Source of the DNA: Prostheceraeus crozeri
Lineage: Eukaryota; Platyhelminthes; Polycladida; Euryleptidae
Direction: 5' to 3'
Assembly: GCA_907163375.1 (NCBI GenBank)
Contig: CAJQUW010007994.1
Location: 372,001-436,000 of the forward strand
DNA length: 64,000 nt
A model generated the notes under the pieces. The model did not search any database. It saw only the letters and a list, made by a program, of their open reading frames with translations, and was not told the DNA's origin. Positions 1 through 11,253 of the stretch are shown one piece after another. The translations under genes were made by a program, and so were the position numbers. The first letter of the stretch is position 1. Each line of letters opens with the position of its first letter.

Positions 1-14
1 CTTACCTTTTCCAG

Positions 15-3000
15 GTATTTTGGCTTCCATCTCAAACCCGTGGAACCTCTAGATATCGTGTTCTAACACTCGGTCTGGATGGCAAATTATTCATTTGGGC
101 ATTGAATCATCGCAAGGGACTTCTATCGCTGACTCAAGGCTACCGGATAACTGCCAACGATTTACCTCAGTCTGTTCGAGTGAAGGGGAAAAGAGACCGA
201 GAAATTGCCTTGACAACTGCTGCTGTTTCACCAGATGATACGGATACACTCCTTGTTGGATCTGATGTTGGTGTCATATTTAAATGTACAGTCACCTCGA
301 TCGGATCTGAATTCGATCCGAATCTTCCAATGTCATCACCTGTCGTTCAAACGTTCAATCCTCATTCAGGATCTGTTTTAGACATCGCATTTATGACGCA
401 CTATCGAAATTTATTTGTTACTTGTGGTACTCATGGTTGCGTGCATTTCTGTAATCTTCTCCAGGTGAGTTTTTCGCTTTTTGCATGTCATGTGCTAATA
501 CTATATTCGGTTGAAATGAAGGAATTTTATTAGTTCGCTGAAGAATGTATCTTCTTATTCAATGCCGAATAAAGCGAATTTCGTTGAAAGCGAAATACTT
601 TTGTCAATATTTACTGAGAGCAATAAAGACTATGTGGTCCCCGACCCTCAGCCATGAGGAAGTGAACAGGCAAGGCAATAAAGACTATATAAACTTGCAA
701 AATATGATACACTTAGGCTTCAGAACATGAAAATTCACTAGTTTATTTTTCTCTGGCCAAGCTGTCTCTCCGTAGAACATTTACGGCAGCATGGATGTTG
801 ATATCAGTGGGTGTAAACGAATTCACAAAGTGGAGAACAAGATTCATACTTGGAGACGAAATTAGGTCAAATATAAACTGACAATATAATCTACATAAGT
901 AGTATAAGAAAGTGCACTATAATTTTGAAAGTCAGCGAAACAATTAAGTCAATGCAATGTTAAATTTGCTACAAGCGTACTCTTTTTAAGCTCACATTGA
1001 AGATTGGGAAAAAAGGTTGGATTATAATACAAGTACAGCTAATAAGTGATACTGGTTGAATTTTACCATTTTAAGCACACATTGATGACGATATTTACGC
1101 TGATAGCTTATTCGCTGCTGGTTTGCTAATTAGTTGGCTGAAACATGGTTTATATTTCTCAAGATTTAGCGAGATATTGTTATTTATTTATGTCAGCACT
1201 TGTTAATATTGAATTAAGGGGCTTAAGCCAAACTGCTAAAAGAAATAGTTGCAAGTTCATACTACATTGAAATATATCATCAATTTGCAACTATTTGCTT
1301 TAGCAGTTAGGCTTTAACCCTGTAATCCTATATTTCTCAAATTTAGGCGTCTCTGATTAAGTCTGTTTTCAAATATGATAAATCTCATCCAAATGCTGAG
1401 TAATGTGGCATTATATCTATACATCTATTTACTTACATATATTATATACATTTACTATCATACATTTATTCTTCATGAGTTTCTCTCTTAATCTGTGCAT
1501 CAAATTCAAATGGGCTGAGATTTTGGCTATGATTCTGAACATTTGTCACTCTGATGAAAAATCATCGTATCAACGTTATGTGTGGAAGGCCAATATCTGT
1601 CCACTACTCCACATCACGTGTATATAAGCATGTGATCTCTGTATAACATGATATTGGATTTTCACCTCGAACTGTCGACTTTTTTCTCATCCTTTCCTTC
1701 CCCAAAGTACGAAACCATGATAGCAAGCTAACGGTGGGAAGCCTTCACTCTTACCATGTTCGTATTAGTAACCTCTAATGAGAGCGCTGGTGCCTTCCGA
1801 GATGGACAGACTGGAGCCCTTATCGAATCGCGACCCTTAACCAACTGAGACACACTACCACCAGAAAAAATCATTTGATGACTTTGTTCCTTCCTGTTCG
1901 TCAAAATTTCATTTTTACGTTTTAGGAATGACAGCCATATCAAACTCAAGCGTTTCACAAGATTCCTATTTAAAAGGTAGATTTTCTTAATTACAGGTAA
2001 CTCCAGTGAAGACATTGGATCCGGGCGTCGGCTATTTGTACAATCTTTCTCTCAGTCCTTCGCGTGCAGGTCTTATTGCCGTGACAACTTCATCTGGAAG
2101 CACGTTAATATTTGATCTCAGTTCAAATACCTCGTCACCAGTTCGTGTTCTTGAAGGAGACAAGTGTCCTGCATTTGCTGTAAAATTTAGTGTGAAGTAA
2201 GTGGAGAAGTTCTGGCTGTAGGACAACACGCACTATTGGTGTCAAGTCAAATTGCTCCTCGCACAAAATGGTTTTGATAAAGGTTTGAAAGTAGACATAC
2301 TTAGGCCTATAGCACTGTGAACTGTCAGAGGCTATTGATTTTCCGGCTAGAATTTTAACAGAAACACAGGGTATTGATTACTTTTCAAATTCTGATTTGT
2401 GGCATTCCCTGGGACACTATTATCAAGTATGAGTTCCGGGGCCATTTTGACCAGGAACCGCACTACCTACTATACAATGTACACATCTCGAAATTCATCC
2501 TTAAGATGCATTACTAGCAATGTTATATTTAGGAGAATTAATCAAGTAAAACGCGGAGTAGGGAGACAATCCTCAAAATAATTCTTGGAAATTAGGATGT
2601 TGACAACTTGCTGAAGATGTTTATCAGATAGTAGGATCTAAAAAATCACAGGTGATTAATATATGTGCAGTTTTTCCTCCCTCTTGAAAATCCTTGGAAA
2701 TGTTCTAGAAATTTTGATACGTAAGAAGCTCGACATTTCATCTGTTGCCGAATTGCCATTGTAAAAGTTACAAATAGATTGACAAAATACAAAAACTTTT
2801 CTAAGGACAGATAAAACTATAAAAAATATTAGGACATTTCTTTTATGATTTTCATGTCACCGCGAAATTTCTCATCCAACCTCACCAAGGTTGCTAAAAA
2901 AATCACAATAAGTGGTTAGGTATCCGGTAGGAAACAAACCCCTGCGCGGATGACAAGTAGCAGTATAAAATCTTCATACTATGATTTGTGTACAAAAACA

Positions 3001-4156
3001 TTACACTTTCATACGTATGATCATGCCCACTTATTTCCTCGCGGGATGTCATAGTTTTATAAATGTTTTGCGACTAAATCTTTGACAGAAATAAAAATGC
3101 CAAATTGATATTTCGACCCTCTGAGGTAGCCATCATCAGAATTGCATTTTCTAAATCATTACATTTACTAAGCTATACAAAAATTCACAATACATAGATA
3201 ACTTTTTGAAGCACTTAATAACTTATTTCTATGCTATGTCTTACGGAATGTAATCGTAATCACTTATACTCAAAAAACTTATCCTAAAAAATAAAAGATG
3301 TACTCACATGCGAACTAATCAAGTTCAATATGACTCATGGTCAGACTAAGTTACTTGATTAGTTCATATGTGAAGACTGAACTTATACATAGCATAGAAA
3401 TAAGTTATTAAGTGCTTCAAAAAGTTATCTAGACTATGTATTGTGAATTTTTGTATAGCCTAGTAAATGCAATGATATAGAAAATACAATTCAGATGATG
3501 GCCACTTCAGATGTTCGAAATATCAATTAGGTATTTTTATTTCTGTCAAAGTATGTCATAGCCATTAATTAGCCAATCAGTCATACTTAATATAATCGAT
3601 TGGGTAGGAGTCACTCCCTTTGAAATACCTTATACATGTATTATTTTTATTAATGATACAATAATTTCGGCTACTATTTGAATGAATGCTGATTGATCCT
3701 CCTTAAAGTTAAATAATTCATAAAACAATGATAAGATCAAAAATTTAGACTCTTCCTGAATCGATGTTGAATGAGCGCTGGTGACGTGCAGGCATTAACT
3801 TCTTAATGTAATACTGCGAAAGGTTTTATGAAAATTAAGTTCACTGAAAATTTCAGCAATACAATCAATAAGTTAGTAACATGCCGACTATCTGAATTCT
3901 ACATCAATTTGATAATAACGCACAAAATTCCTATTCTTTATATGTGATGCGATTCTTTTGAAAATATATGTATCAAGAAATTATATATGTGGATGAATGA
4001 AATCTCATACTGATACTTTTTTCCAGATCCGATCAACTGGCCGTTGGTGATGCAAATGGAGGTGTGAAAGTATGGTCGCTGCCAAGCTCTCTGACTACCG
4101 GAAATACTGCAGAAGACGATGAATTTTCAAAATTGTTTGAATCAGTTGTACAGTAA
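15..4156 (+). CDS. DYNC2I2: Dynein-2 intermediate chain WDR34, last three exons
   Basis: WD40 intermediate chain of cytoplasmic dynein-2, the motor for retrograde intraflagellar transport in cilia. Three exons are visible: 15-464 (after a TTTTCCAG acceptor, ending at GTGAGT), 1997-2196 (acceptor TTACAG, donor GTAAGT) and 4027-4156 (acceptor TTCCAG, stop TAA 4154-4156). The phases fit: the first exon is exactly 150 codons, and the second leaves two bases that the third completes as a Lys codon. WD-type blades are seen at GLDGKLFIWAL, YRNLFVTCGTHGCVHF and LAVGDANGGVKVWSL, and the short acidic C-terminus matches the WDR34 ending in position and character. The 5' exons lie outside the window. A generic dynein intermediate-chain relative such as WDR60 is less likely because the gene ends shortly after the last blade, as WDR34 does. 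Confidence 0.82.
1217..1321. repeat. Short hairpin repeat in DYNC2I2 intron (465-1996)
   Basis: Two arms of about 38 bases (1217-1254 and 1284-1321) are inverted copies, sharing the core ACTGCTAAA...AATAGTTGCAA. About 29 bases lie between them. It resembles a tiny foldback MITE. The rest of this 1.5-kb intron is AT-rich, and I see no gene in it. Confidence 0.6.
3081..3550. mobile_element. Foldback (long inverted repeat) element in DYNC2I2 intron
   Basis: The arms begin TTTGACAGAAATAAAAAT and end with its reverse complement at 3541-3550. They stay alignable for about 160 bases each (3081-3240 and about 3387-3550), at roughly 85-90 percent by eye. A second inverted pair (about 3304-3324 and 3352-3375) lies in the middle, so almost the whole 470 bp can fold. 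There is no coding capacity. It sits in the 2197-4026 intron, which otherwise shows nothing I can name. Confidence 0.7.
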
Positions 4157-4346
4157 TCTTGAATTGCAAAAAGGATTGGTATTACATATCTCAGTGTACA
4201 GCAGAGAAAATATATTTGTAGTTATCGCCTTCAGTATTTTTCTGTAGATAGTGTGCACTGATTTCTCAATTGAAGGTTTTGTATGATTCAGATAGCAAAT
4301 GGTACACTCTGACGTTGTAAATTATCAATTGGATCCATTTCTACAG

Positions 4347-4352
4347 AATAAA
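4347..4352 (+). terminator. Poly(A) signal of DYNC2I2
   Basis: AATAAA lies about 190 bases after the stop codon of the WD40 gene, before the transposon insertion that begins at 4470. It is the first canonical signal downstream, so the 3' UTR is probably short. Confidence 0.6.
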
Positions 4353-4469
4353 TATATGTGTTTCTTATTGGCATGGTATGTTGCCCTTGAAAAGGATATG
4401 TAATGCATCGTGAAACCACTCGGGTTGAAAGCACTTATTGAGCTCTTGGGTTGCCACAAGCAAGAGTGA

Positions 4470-4688
4470 TGTAACTAGTTAACCCCGCATGTCTATAGCA
4501 CATAACAGAACAACATGTTGCGATACGAGTGGAACTTTATTATTGTAGCATCTGCTTATAAATGAACACAATCGAATATCAATCATTCATCAGAAGACAA
4601 TGCATTGCATGAGGCAAGTCTCAGCCAATGAAATAATCAGCTATCAATTAGCTGCAGTCTAGACATCGATCATGTCACCGCTGTGACA
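4470..4688 (-). repeat. LTR, left copy (3' LTR of the minus-strand element)
   Basis: 219 bp with TG...CA ends, the same length as the right copy and about 97.7 percent identical to it. It directly follows the AGTGA target duplicate. Confidence 0.95.
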
Positions 4689-4717
4689 TTTCTCCCATTT
4701 GAATTCAAATTCTACAC

Positions 4718-7293
4718 TTAGTAGAAGTAGCGTTCACTGTAGAACTTGGGAGGGCCGCAATTTCTGCTGGAACGACTCGGACGAGTGTCAGATTCTCCAT
4801 CCGATTGAGATGAACTGGAACTGGATTCCGCTTCGGCATTCGAAGATGCTGTGTTTGAATTAGCTTCAAAGAAATCAGAATCGTCAGAATCATGCATAGA
4901 TGGAACATGCGATAATCGACTAGTACTACATCTAGTTACCCGTCCCCCATTCACAAATTGAACCTCTACAGAATGCGTATCTATCTGCTTTAGCACCTTC
5001 GCTAAATCGCCTTTGATGCCAAACTTTGATTTGTTCGCATTGTGAATCAAGACGGTTTCACCAGGTTTGAAGTATCTGTTCCTTGCACGTTTGTCGATTT
5101 GAATCTTGTTCCTCATCTGCGATTTCAGATTGCTTGCCATTGATTCATTCTTCGGTTTTGAATTTTCGAAAGGGAGACAGCCATGAGCATTGAATGCGAA
5201 GAATAGGTCAACTGGACGATAGCCGGTACTGCTATGAACTGATGTGCGGTATTCCAACATGCATTTCTTCAGTACTTTATGCCATTCATTCATGTTCATT
5301 GAGCATTCACTTACACAGGATACCATCAGTTTCTTGATTGTCTTGTTAAACCTCTCGCAGAGTCCATTGCCGGAAGGATGGTATGCATTGGTCCGTAATT
5401 TCTTTATACCATAACGTTTCAGGTAGCTCCGGGACTCTGTAGATTCAAATTGGGAACCTTGATCAGACAAGATTGAGTCTGGAAATCCAAATAACGAAAA
5501 GAATTCTCCAAAACATTTGATCATGCTCGTTGTGGACATTTCTTTAAGCGGAAATACAACTGGATATCTAGAGTAGACATCAATGAGAACAAGTAGATAC
5601 TTGTAACCGTTGCTTGTGGGTAGCGGTCCAACAAAATCACATGCGACAATTTCCATCGGTGATTTGGTGATTACTGGTGATGATTCAGGACTTATGAATC
5701 TCGGTTTAACCATAGAGCATATTCGGCAATTGATAACAAAATTGGTAATGTCATTATTCAGATTCGGCCAAAAAAACTGATTTCTTATTCCTTCCATAGT
5801 TTGTTGTTTACCCAAGTGACAACCATGTCCAAGAGTCAATACCTTAAGTCGTAAGGAATACGGTATGAATAGACGATCAGACGAACTTTTGAGTAATTTG
5901 TCTTTGACTTTCAGAGACTTTCGTAATTTCCATACAGAATCCGATACATCATGCGGTTTGTGTTCGTAATTTCTTTCAACTGCTGTAATCATAGATTGAG
6001 TTTCTTTGTCAAACCTTTGGGAATTCGCAACTTGATCAATTGTGAGAATTTCAAAACTATCAAAATCAATTGATGTCAAGCGACTGAGGCAATCTGCGGC
6101 TACATTGTCCTTACCACTGCAGTAAATAACTTCAAAATTGAATTCTTGTAATTGTAATCTCCATCTGGCAAGTTTTGAATTACAGTTCTGGTTATTGAAT
6201 AAATACTGTAGCGGTCTATGATCACTCAACACTTTGAAATGTCTGCCCAATAGGAAATGCTTGCATCGAATAATACCCCAGAAGATTGAGAGTGCTTCTA
6301 GTTCGACGATGTCTTTGTTTTGTTCAGCTGAATTCAGAACACGCGAACAAAAGAATACTGGACGTCTGTCTTTCGTTTCCAGTATGGCAGCAATAGCTTC
6401 CTTAGACGCATCGGTACGTCGATTTTTCTCAAAGTCGCATTTCTTAACATTCAAAGAGAGATTGTGAAGCTTGACGCGCTCCAGAACCTTTTCAAAGCTT
6501 TGTCATGCTCGGCTCGTGTATTGCCATAAATCAATACGTCATTGAGATTGACGATGATGTTTTCAATGCCTTCAAAGATTTTTGACATTAGTCTTGAACA
6601 GTATGAAACTGCGTTCTTAAGACCAAAAGGACAGCGCTTGTACTGATACAGTCTACCGTTAGCTTGAAATGCTGTTTTGAATCTATCACTTTCAGCAAGA
6701 GGCAGCTGGTGATAAAATTGCGAAAAATCGATGCGATTGAATACTTTTGCTCCAGCTAAATCATCCAATATGTTCTCCAAATTTGGGAAAGGATAAGCAT
6801 CAAAGGTAGTAACGGCATTGACTGGTCTATAGTTTATAGTCATTCTATAAGAACCATCAGATTTTGAGACGATTCGAGGATTATGTCTCCAAGGACTAAT
6901 CGACTCTTCAACAACGTCTTGTTCCAATAAATCTTTGACCTTTTTTGTCAGAAATTCCTGATGTGGCTTACTCAATCTCATTTGACCACTTTGTTTAGGC
7001 ACTGAATTATCATCAAGCTTGATAATTTCAAACGGTTCAACACCAGTAAGACAACCATCTTTCAGAGGCTTGTCGCATAAATCTTTGTACTGATGCAACA
7101 AACTTGGTACAAGAGAGAATATGATGCCTGATTCGGGACCAATGTGCAAACCGATTAATGGAAGTAAATCCATGCCCAAGATACCATCGTCGTTAGTATC
7201 CACTACGTACAAGGTAGACTCCAATTCTTTGCCCTGAACATTGAGGTTGCAGGTATACGAGTTTGTAATTGAAACTCTTGATTTGTCTGCCAT
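4718..7293 (-). pseudogene. Ty3/gypsy pol region (RT, RNase H, integrase)
   Basis: Seen in order on the minus strand: reverse transcriptase blocks (RIDFSQFYHQLPL, the RCPFGLKNA motif); RNase H (DASKEAIAAILE through LSDHRPLQYLF); an H2C2 zinc-binding region followed by WPNLNNDI; and an rve integrase core (ACDFVGPLP, SDQGSQFES, HPSGNGLCERFNKT). A Ser-rich tail ends in a short basic, aromatic stretch. The order RT-RNase H-integrase marks Ty3/gypsy rather than Ty1/copia. The region is a fossil and should not be read as a working polyprotein. Confidence 0.9.
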
Positions 7294-7317
7294 TATACCA
7301 TCAAATTTGCATGGTTT

Positions 7318-8171
7318 CTAAGACTTAGTCAAATCAAACTTTTTGACTACTGCGCATGAAATAACCGAAAAAGTAGCGCCTGTGTCAATAAGAAATGATG
7401 CATTGTGATCATTGAATGATACATCTGCGTAGCGTAAACTACCTTGCTGATTCTCAGAACCTAGAATCAGGAGTTTGTTTTTCTTTGGATTTGCGCCATT
7501 TGAGCTGCGTGTACGATCTCGTGACTTTTTGAGTCGACAATAGTTCTCAGTATGTCCAAATTTGTGACAATAATTACACTTTCTATTCTTGAAGCAGTTA
7601 CGAGTATCATGTCCTTTACGATTACAACTTTCGCAGTATGGACTTTTTGTAGAAGCGGTACAATCTTTTGCATGATGACCAAACATATTACACTTGTAAC
7701 ATCTGTCAGAATCTTTGCTTTTGCCTTTGAAAGTGAGTAATTGACTATCATTCTGTGGCTTTTGAGTGAATGAACTAGCATCTTTAGAAGCTTGGTACAA
7801 TCCTTCAGCTTTTTCAACTACGTCATCCAAGGTAAGTACATTGAAGGTAAGTAGGTACTCAGTAATTTTGCGATCATTAACACAACGTAAGTACTGATCT
7901 CTAATCATTTGCTTCTTTGTAGATTCAATTGAAGTATCGTCAAAATCACAATTTTCAGCTTGAGTTTTTAAGCGAATCAGAAATGCTTGTAAATCCTCGT
8001 CATTATGTCTTTGAATATTAAAGAACTTGTGCCGTTCCAGTATAACGTTTTTGACTGGTTGAAAATACTTTCGAACTGCCGTAATCAATGTTGCGAACTT
8101 GTTATCAGATACAGTTAGCCCATTTACAACCGTGCGGATTTCAAGACCACCGATTGCCAGAAATAAACTGC
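7318..8171 (-). pseudogene. Ty3/gypsy gag and protease region, proximal part
   Basis: Three CCHC zinc knuckles are visible in tandem (CYKCNMFGHHAKDC, CESCNRKGHDTRNC, CNYCHKFGHTENYC). An aspartic protease active-site motif (FLIDTGATFSVIS) follows. The nucleocapsid knuckles bind RNA during packaging of the element's own transcript. Three knuckles is more than the usual one or two. The Polinton separates this part from the start of gag near 29.1 kb. Confidence 0.88.
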
Positions 8172-8177
8172 GTAACT

Positions 8178-8531
8178 AGTAGTTAATAATGTGAACGCAA
8201 AAAGTGAGGATTTAAACGAGGATGCGAACATGGCGTTCCAAACATGTAAATATGAACATTTGAATTCGAACCGCGTTCCAATCATGTGAATAGGAACCAC
8301 GTTTCGATTGGGATTTGAACTGAGTTCATGTTTCGAGGTTCGGTACAATCAATTGTGTACTGAGGTTGTAACAGCCTGTTCCGAGATTGAATTAAAGTGA
8401 GTGAATTAGAACAGGGATGCGAACATTTATTTCGGAACTTGAATAGATAGTTGTTTGTTTTGAGACTGCTTGCTCAAATGCGACAATTGTGACCATTGTG
8501 ACTATGATGACAATTTTATTTATTTTCATAA
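8178..8531. repeat. Polinton left terminal inverted repeat
   Basis: 354 bp, the reverse complement of 28652-29005 with one mismatch. It starts with AG, as Polinton ends commonly do. An open frame inside both repeats is a by-product and not a gene. Confidence 0.97.
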
Positions 8532-8542
8532 CTAGGTTAAGT

Positions 8543-8550
8543 TATAAATA
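8543..8550 (+). promoter_or_regulatory. TATA box at the left end of the Polinton
   Basis: TATAAATA lies just inside the left terminal repeat and 13 bases before the first ATG of the UBA-RING gene. At normal spacing, transcription would begin after that ATG. Either an internal Met is used or the functional promoter lies within the terminal repeat. Confidence 0.4.
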
Positions 8551-8562
8551 CGTGGAAGTTGC

Positions 8563-9069
8563 TTGATGGTTAGCCTCCCAATTTCATGGATTGTTGCAAG
8601 AGATCTTGGTTATTCGCTAAAGGCTATAGAAACTGTTACAAATCTAAATGAAAATATCAAAGCTGGCGATTTAGTTGAACGACTAATGGATCTGGATGAG
8701 CATGCCATGAATTACAATTTGGATCGTAGTTGGATCGAGGATTTCTCAATGCTACATTTCAAAGACAGTGAAATTAGAAGGATGGAATTGGAACTATCTG
8801 AAACGGAGATAAAAGAAGTGAAACCTTCAACTGATTTATCGAAATGCTCTAACAGTGAAAGTGACTTCAGAAAGAAATTAGAAATAGAGACGTTTAAATT
8901 ATTATGTGAACGGAACTGCATTAGGTGTTTTGAACGGGAAAGATCCCTTCTCTTGTTTCCATGTTCTCATTTTGTTATGTGTTCTACATGTTATGTACCC
9001 TTGGAAACTATATTTTGTCCCCTTTGTGATGGAGAAATAATTTCAACAGTTAATGTATATCGTTCATAA
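8563..9069 (+). CDS. IAP-type UBA-RING protein (candidate E3 ligase) of the Polinton
   Basis: 168 residues, open throughout. Residues 8-46 (ARDLGYSLKAIETVTNLNEN and onward) look like the UBA domain of cellular IAPs, which binds ubiquitin. Residues 119-155 form a C3HC4 RING: C119, C122, C134, H136, C140, C143, C152, C155. The end of the protein (DGEIISTVNVYRS) matches the tail that follows the RING in IAP proteins, where it supports dimerisation. Known family role: RING-type ubiquitin ligases that restrain caspases and signalling. No BIR domain is present, and none could fit between this gene and the terminal repeat. A role in blocking host cell death is inference. An unrelated UBA-RING ligase is the main alternative. 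Confidence 0.72.
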   Translation: MMVSLPISWIVARDLGYSLKAIETVTNLNENIKAGDLVERLMDLDEHAMNYNLDRSWIEDFSMLHFKDSEIRRMELELSETEIKEVKPSTDLSKCSNSESDFRKKLEIETFKLLCERNCIRCFERERSLLLFPCSHFVMCSTCYVPLETIFCPLCDGEIISTVNVYRS

Positions 9070-9179
9070 TGAGTCATCATGTGTGTCTGTAATTGGTTGC
9101 TATTGTGCAGCTTTTGTATATAAGGTTATCACACTTCTATTTCAATCATATTTGTTGAGGATTGTAGACATAAACAAAC

Positions 9180-9650
9180 ATGCCATTTACCACAATCATT
9201 CCTGTTTCAATTATTCACAAAGACAATCTGTTTACTAGCAAGATTTTCTACTCTGCAAATGATATTATTGGTTACAAAGCTGATCTTATAGATCTGATGG
9301 AGGATATTGTCACATTCTACCACTGTGAAGATGATATTGAACTTCAGAAACTCTTTATGAGGACATTGACCAATGCCCTTACGCGAGTACTAAGATTTTG
9401 GCTCGATGAAGTGTTCAAACCTCTGAGTTTGACGGAAGCTATTCACGGAGTTCTCGTTGCTATTGTGAAATCAGAACACGGAAATTGAAGACTTGCTTGC
9501 ATGATTTAATCACATTTAGCCACTATGAGGAAAATGGTGGCAAATTCAAAGTGGACATGTTTGCCGGACCCCCGTCGATGAGTGTCAACGTGGCAGTGCA
9601 AGATGAGCGGGATATAATCAAGTTCAGAGCATACTATGCTAATCTTTTAT
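9180..9650 (+). pseudogene. Unknown Polinton protein
   Basis: A coding-like stretch starts at the Met of MPFTTIIPVSIIHKDN. It has a helical, acidic middle (LMEDIVTFYHCEDDIELQKL) and a Leu/Phe-rich segment (LTRVLRFWLDEVFKPLSLTE). I do not recognise the family. Coding character seems to continue to about 9650, and the gene appears broken. It follows the UBA-RING gene in the same direction. Confidence 0.4.
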
Positions 9651-9799
9651 AAGTCTTCGCTTCAAAGCCATGCTGTTCATGCTGTCCTCTATCAAAGGAT
9701 TTAATGTGTGATATAGAACAGCTTATAACTGCAACGACTCAGACCTTAAGTGATGTTGATGATTACGACCTACCATCTGTTACCGTTTGACTTTGTTGT

Positions 9800-10249
9800 A
9801 TGGAACTAAGCAAAAATGTATATTTTCATAAATGCTTTGCTTTTATCATAATAAAAATGACTGCAAAAAGAAAGGCATCTCTTTCTCGGAAGAATGGTTC
9901 TTTTAAACCTTCAAGTCAGTTCAAGAAGGCGTTGCGAAAGTTAAACAGCATGCGAAATAATAAAATTAAATGCAAATTAATTCAAAACTCAAGTGATGAT
10001 TTCATCCGTGATTTGGCTTTTGCAATACACAAATGCCTCCCAATATACAAGCCTTTATTGAGTACTGATTCTCTAAACAACATTAAAAAAATTTCAAATC
10101 CAAGAAGCAGTGGTACGAAAAGGCGGAACTTGGTTCAGCGTGGAGGTGGTGGGTTTTTGAATATGTTGAATGATATTGGAAACAGCATTTACAATGTACT
10201 CAACAGTCCACTAGGGAAAGTTGTAGCAGGTGCCGCAGTGTTGCTGTAG
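9800..10249 (+). CDS. Small basic Polinton protein with glycine-rich hydrophobic tail
   Basis: 149 residues; the Met at 9857 (MTAKRKASLSRKNG) may be the true start. The N-terminal half is Lys/Arg-rich. The C-terminus has a GGGGF run followed by an amphipathic to hydrophobic segment ending GKVVAGAAVLL. A basic head with a membrane-active tail fits a small virion protein like those in Polintons and adenoviruses, but I cannot name it. It is followed by a promoter-like region at 10270-10310. Confidence 0.55.
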   Translation: MELSKNVYFHKCFAFIIIKMTAKRKASLSRKNGSFKPSSQFKKALRKLNSMRNNKIKCKLIQNSSDDFIRDLAFAIHKCLPIYKPLLSTDSLNNIKKISNPRSSGTKRRNLVQRGGGGFLNMLNDIGNSIYNVLNSPLGKVVAGAAVLL

Positions 10250-10286
10250 ACGACAAATCATGGATTGACACGTCATCATTGATTGA

Positions 10287-10310
10287 TGACTCATGTGAAT
10301 ATGTATATAA
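10287..10310 (+). promoter_or_regulatory. AP-1 site plus TATA box
   Basis: TGACTCA (10287-10293) is a perfect AP-1 site. TATATAAG begins at 10304, about ten bases later, and the next ATG is at 10399, giving a leader of roughly 60-65 bases. An ACGTCA half-CRE lies at about 10270. The arrangement resembles the CRE-TATA pair upstream of the polymerase gene. Confidence 0.5.
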
Positions 10311-10398
10311 GAGAGACGCGCTTGTACTCTTTAATCACTCTCAAGCTATCATTCATCGCCGGTGGTTGAAAAGCTTCGAATAAGTATAACTCTGAATT

Positions 10399-11145
10399 AT
10401 GTCTCAAAAAATGTATATAATTAGAGAGGAGAGCGACTCATTTGAACGTGATCTCTTAAAATTACGACCGACAAGGAAGGTTCAAGGGATTGGAAATACC
10501 TTTTACTTCCAAACGTTGAGCTATGGTGACGATGGTTTCTACCTTCAAGTTCCATTTTTCCACAGTAATGGTATGTCTTCATCTGGATATAGCAACATGA
10601 GACAAATGCGAGTGACCTTTCCGAAATGGCAGCAGATGATACTCAAAACCATCGACTCTTTGGCGAAGGAATGCGTTGAGTTGCCCGAAAGTGCTCCTAC
10701 ACATTGGAGGAAGGCGTTAGAGGAAGGAATTGGCTATAAGGAATTACCCGAGTTCGATACACTATTCCTGAAATTGTCCGATCACTTTCAAGCATTCGAT
10801 CTACTTGGAAATACAATGGAGTGTGATGATCTGAAGCGCGGACGATACATGGGTCTAATACACGTCAACGGACTATACATTGGTGCTCACGGCTCAACCG
10901 GGAAAGTGGCATCGTTACAAATGAAAGTTCTACAGTTGGTTTATGAGCCAATGCCGATTGATAAGTGCCTAATCACCATCAATAAACCTAATTCAAAAGA
11001 TGGGAAGGATGCTGAAGAATGCAAAAAGCGGGGACGAAAATCCAAGGAAGGGAGTGTTAAGTTGAAATTGAAGCGCCAAGATGCTCAAATTGACGCGAAA
11101 AGTTATTTTAATGCTGACATTGATGAGGAAACACAAATGCTGTGA
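10399..11145 (+). CDS. Polinton protein of 248 aa, possible ssDNA-binding protein
   Basis: Open and apparently whole. The body is mixed alpha/beta with a strand-rich stretch near residues 150-190 (RYMGLIHVNGLYIGAHG, then ASLQMKVLQLVYEPM). The C-terminal 50 residues are Lys/Arg-rich with an acidic end. The strand-rich stretch reminds me of OB-fold single-strand DNA-binding proteins of large DNA viruses, which would suit an element that replicates by protein priming. This is a guess from pattern and not an assignment. An AATAAA near 11173 could end the transcript. Confidence 0.5.
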   Translation: MSQKMYIIREESDSFERDLLKLRPTRKVQGIGNTFYFQTLSYGDDGFYLQVPFFHSNGMSSSGYSNMRQMRVTFPKWQQMILKTIDSLAKECVELPESAPTHWRKALEEGIGYKELPEFDTLFLKLSDHFQAFDLLGNTMECDDLKRGRYMGLIHVNGLYIGAHGSTGKVASLQMKVLQLVYEPMPIDKCLITINKPNSKDGKDAEECKKRGRKSKEGSVKLKLKRQDAQIDAKSYFNADIDEETQML

Positions 11146-11253
11146 ATGTGAAATGAAAGCTTCTAAATGTAAATAAAGTTGTTATGGAACATGAATTGTT
11201 TTATTCTAAGCAAACTGGTGGGTGCTAGTCTTTAAAGCTTTTGAAATTTCAGA

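Noticed and set aside
3048-3557. ATGTCATAG on both sides of the foldback as a target duplication
   Set aside because: The left copy is about 30 bases outside the inverted repeat, so it is probably coincidence.
8124-8348. Open frame inside the Polinton terminal repeat (also at 28835-29038)
   Set aside because: Present because the repeat is duplicated; no domain and no promoter.
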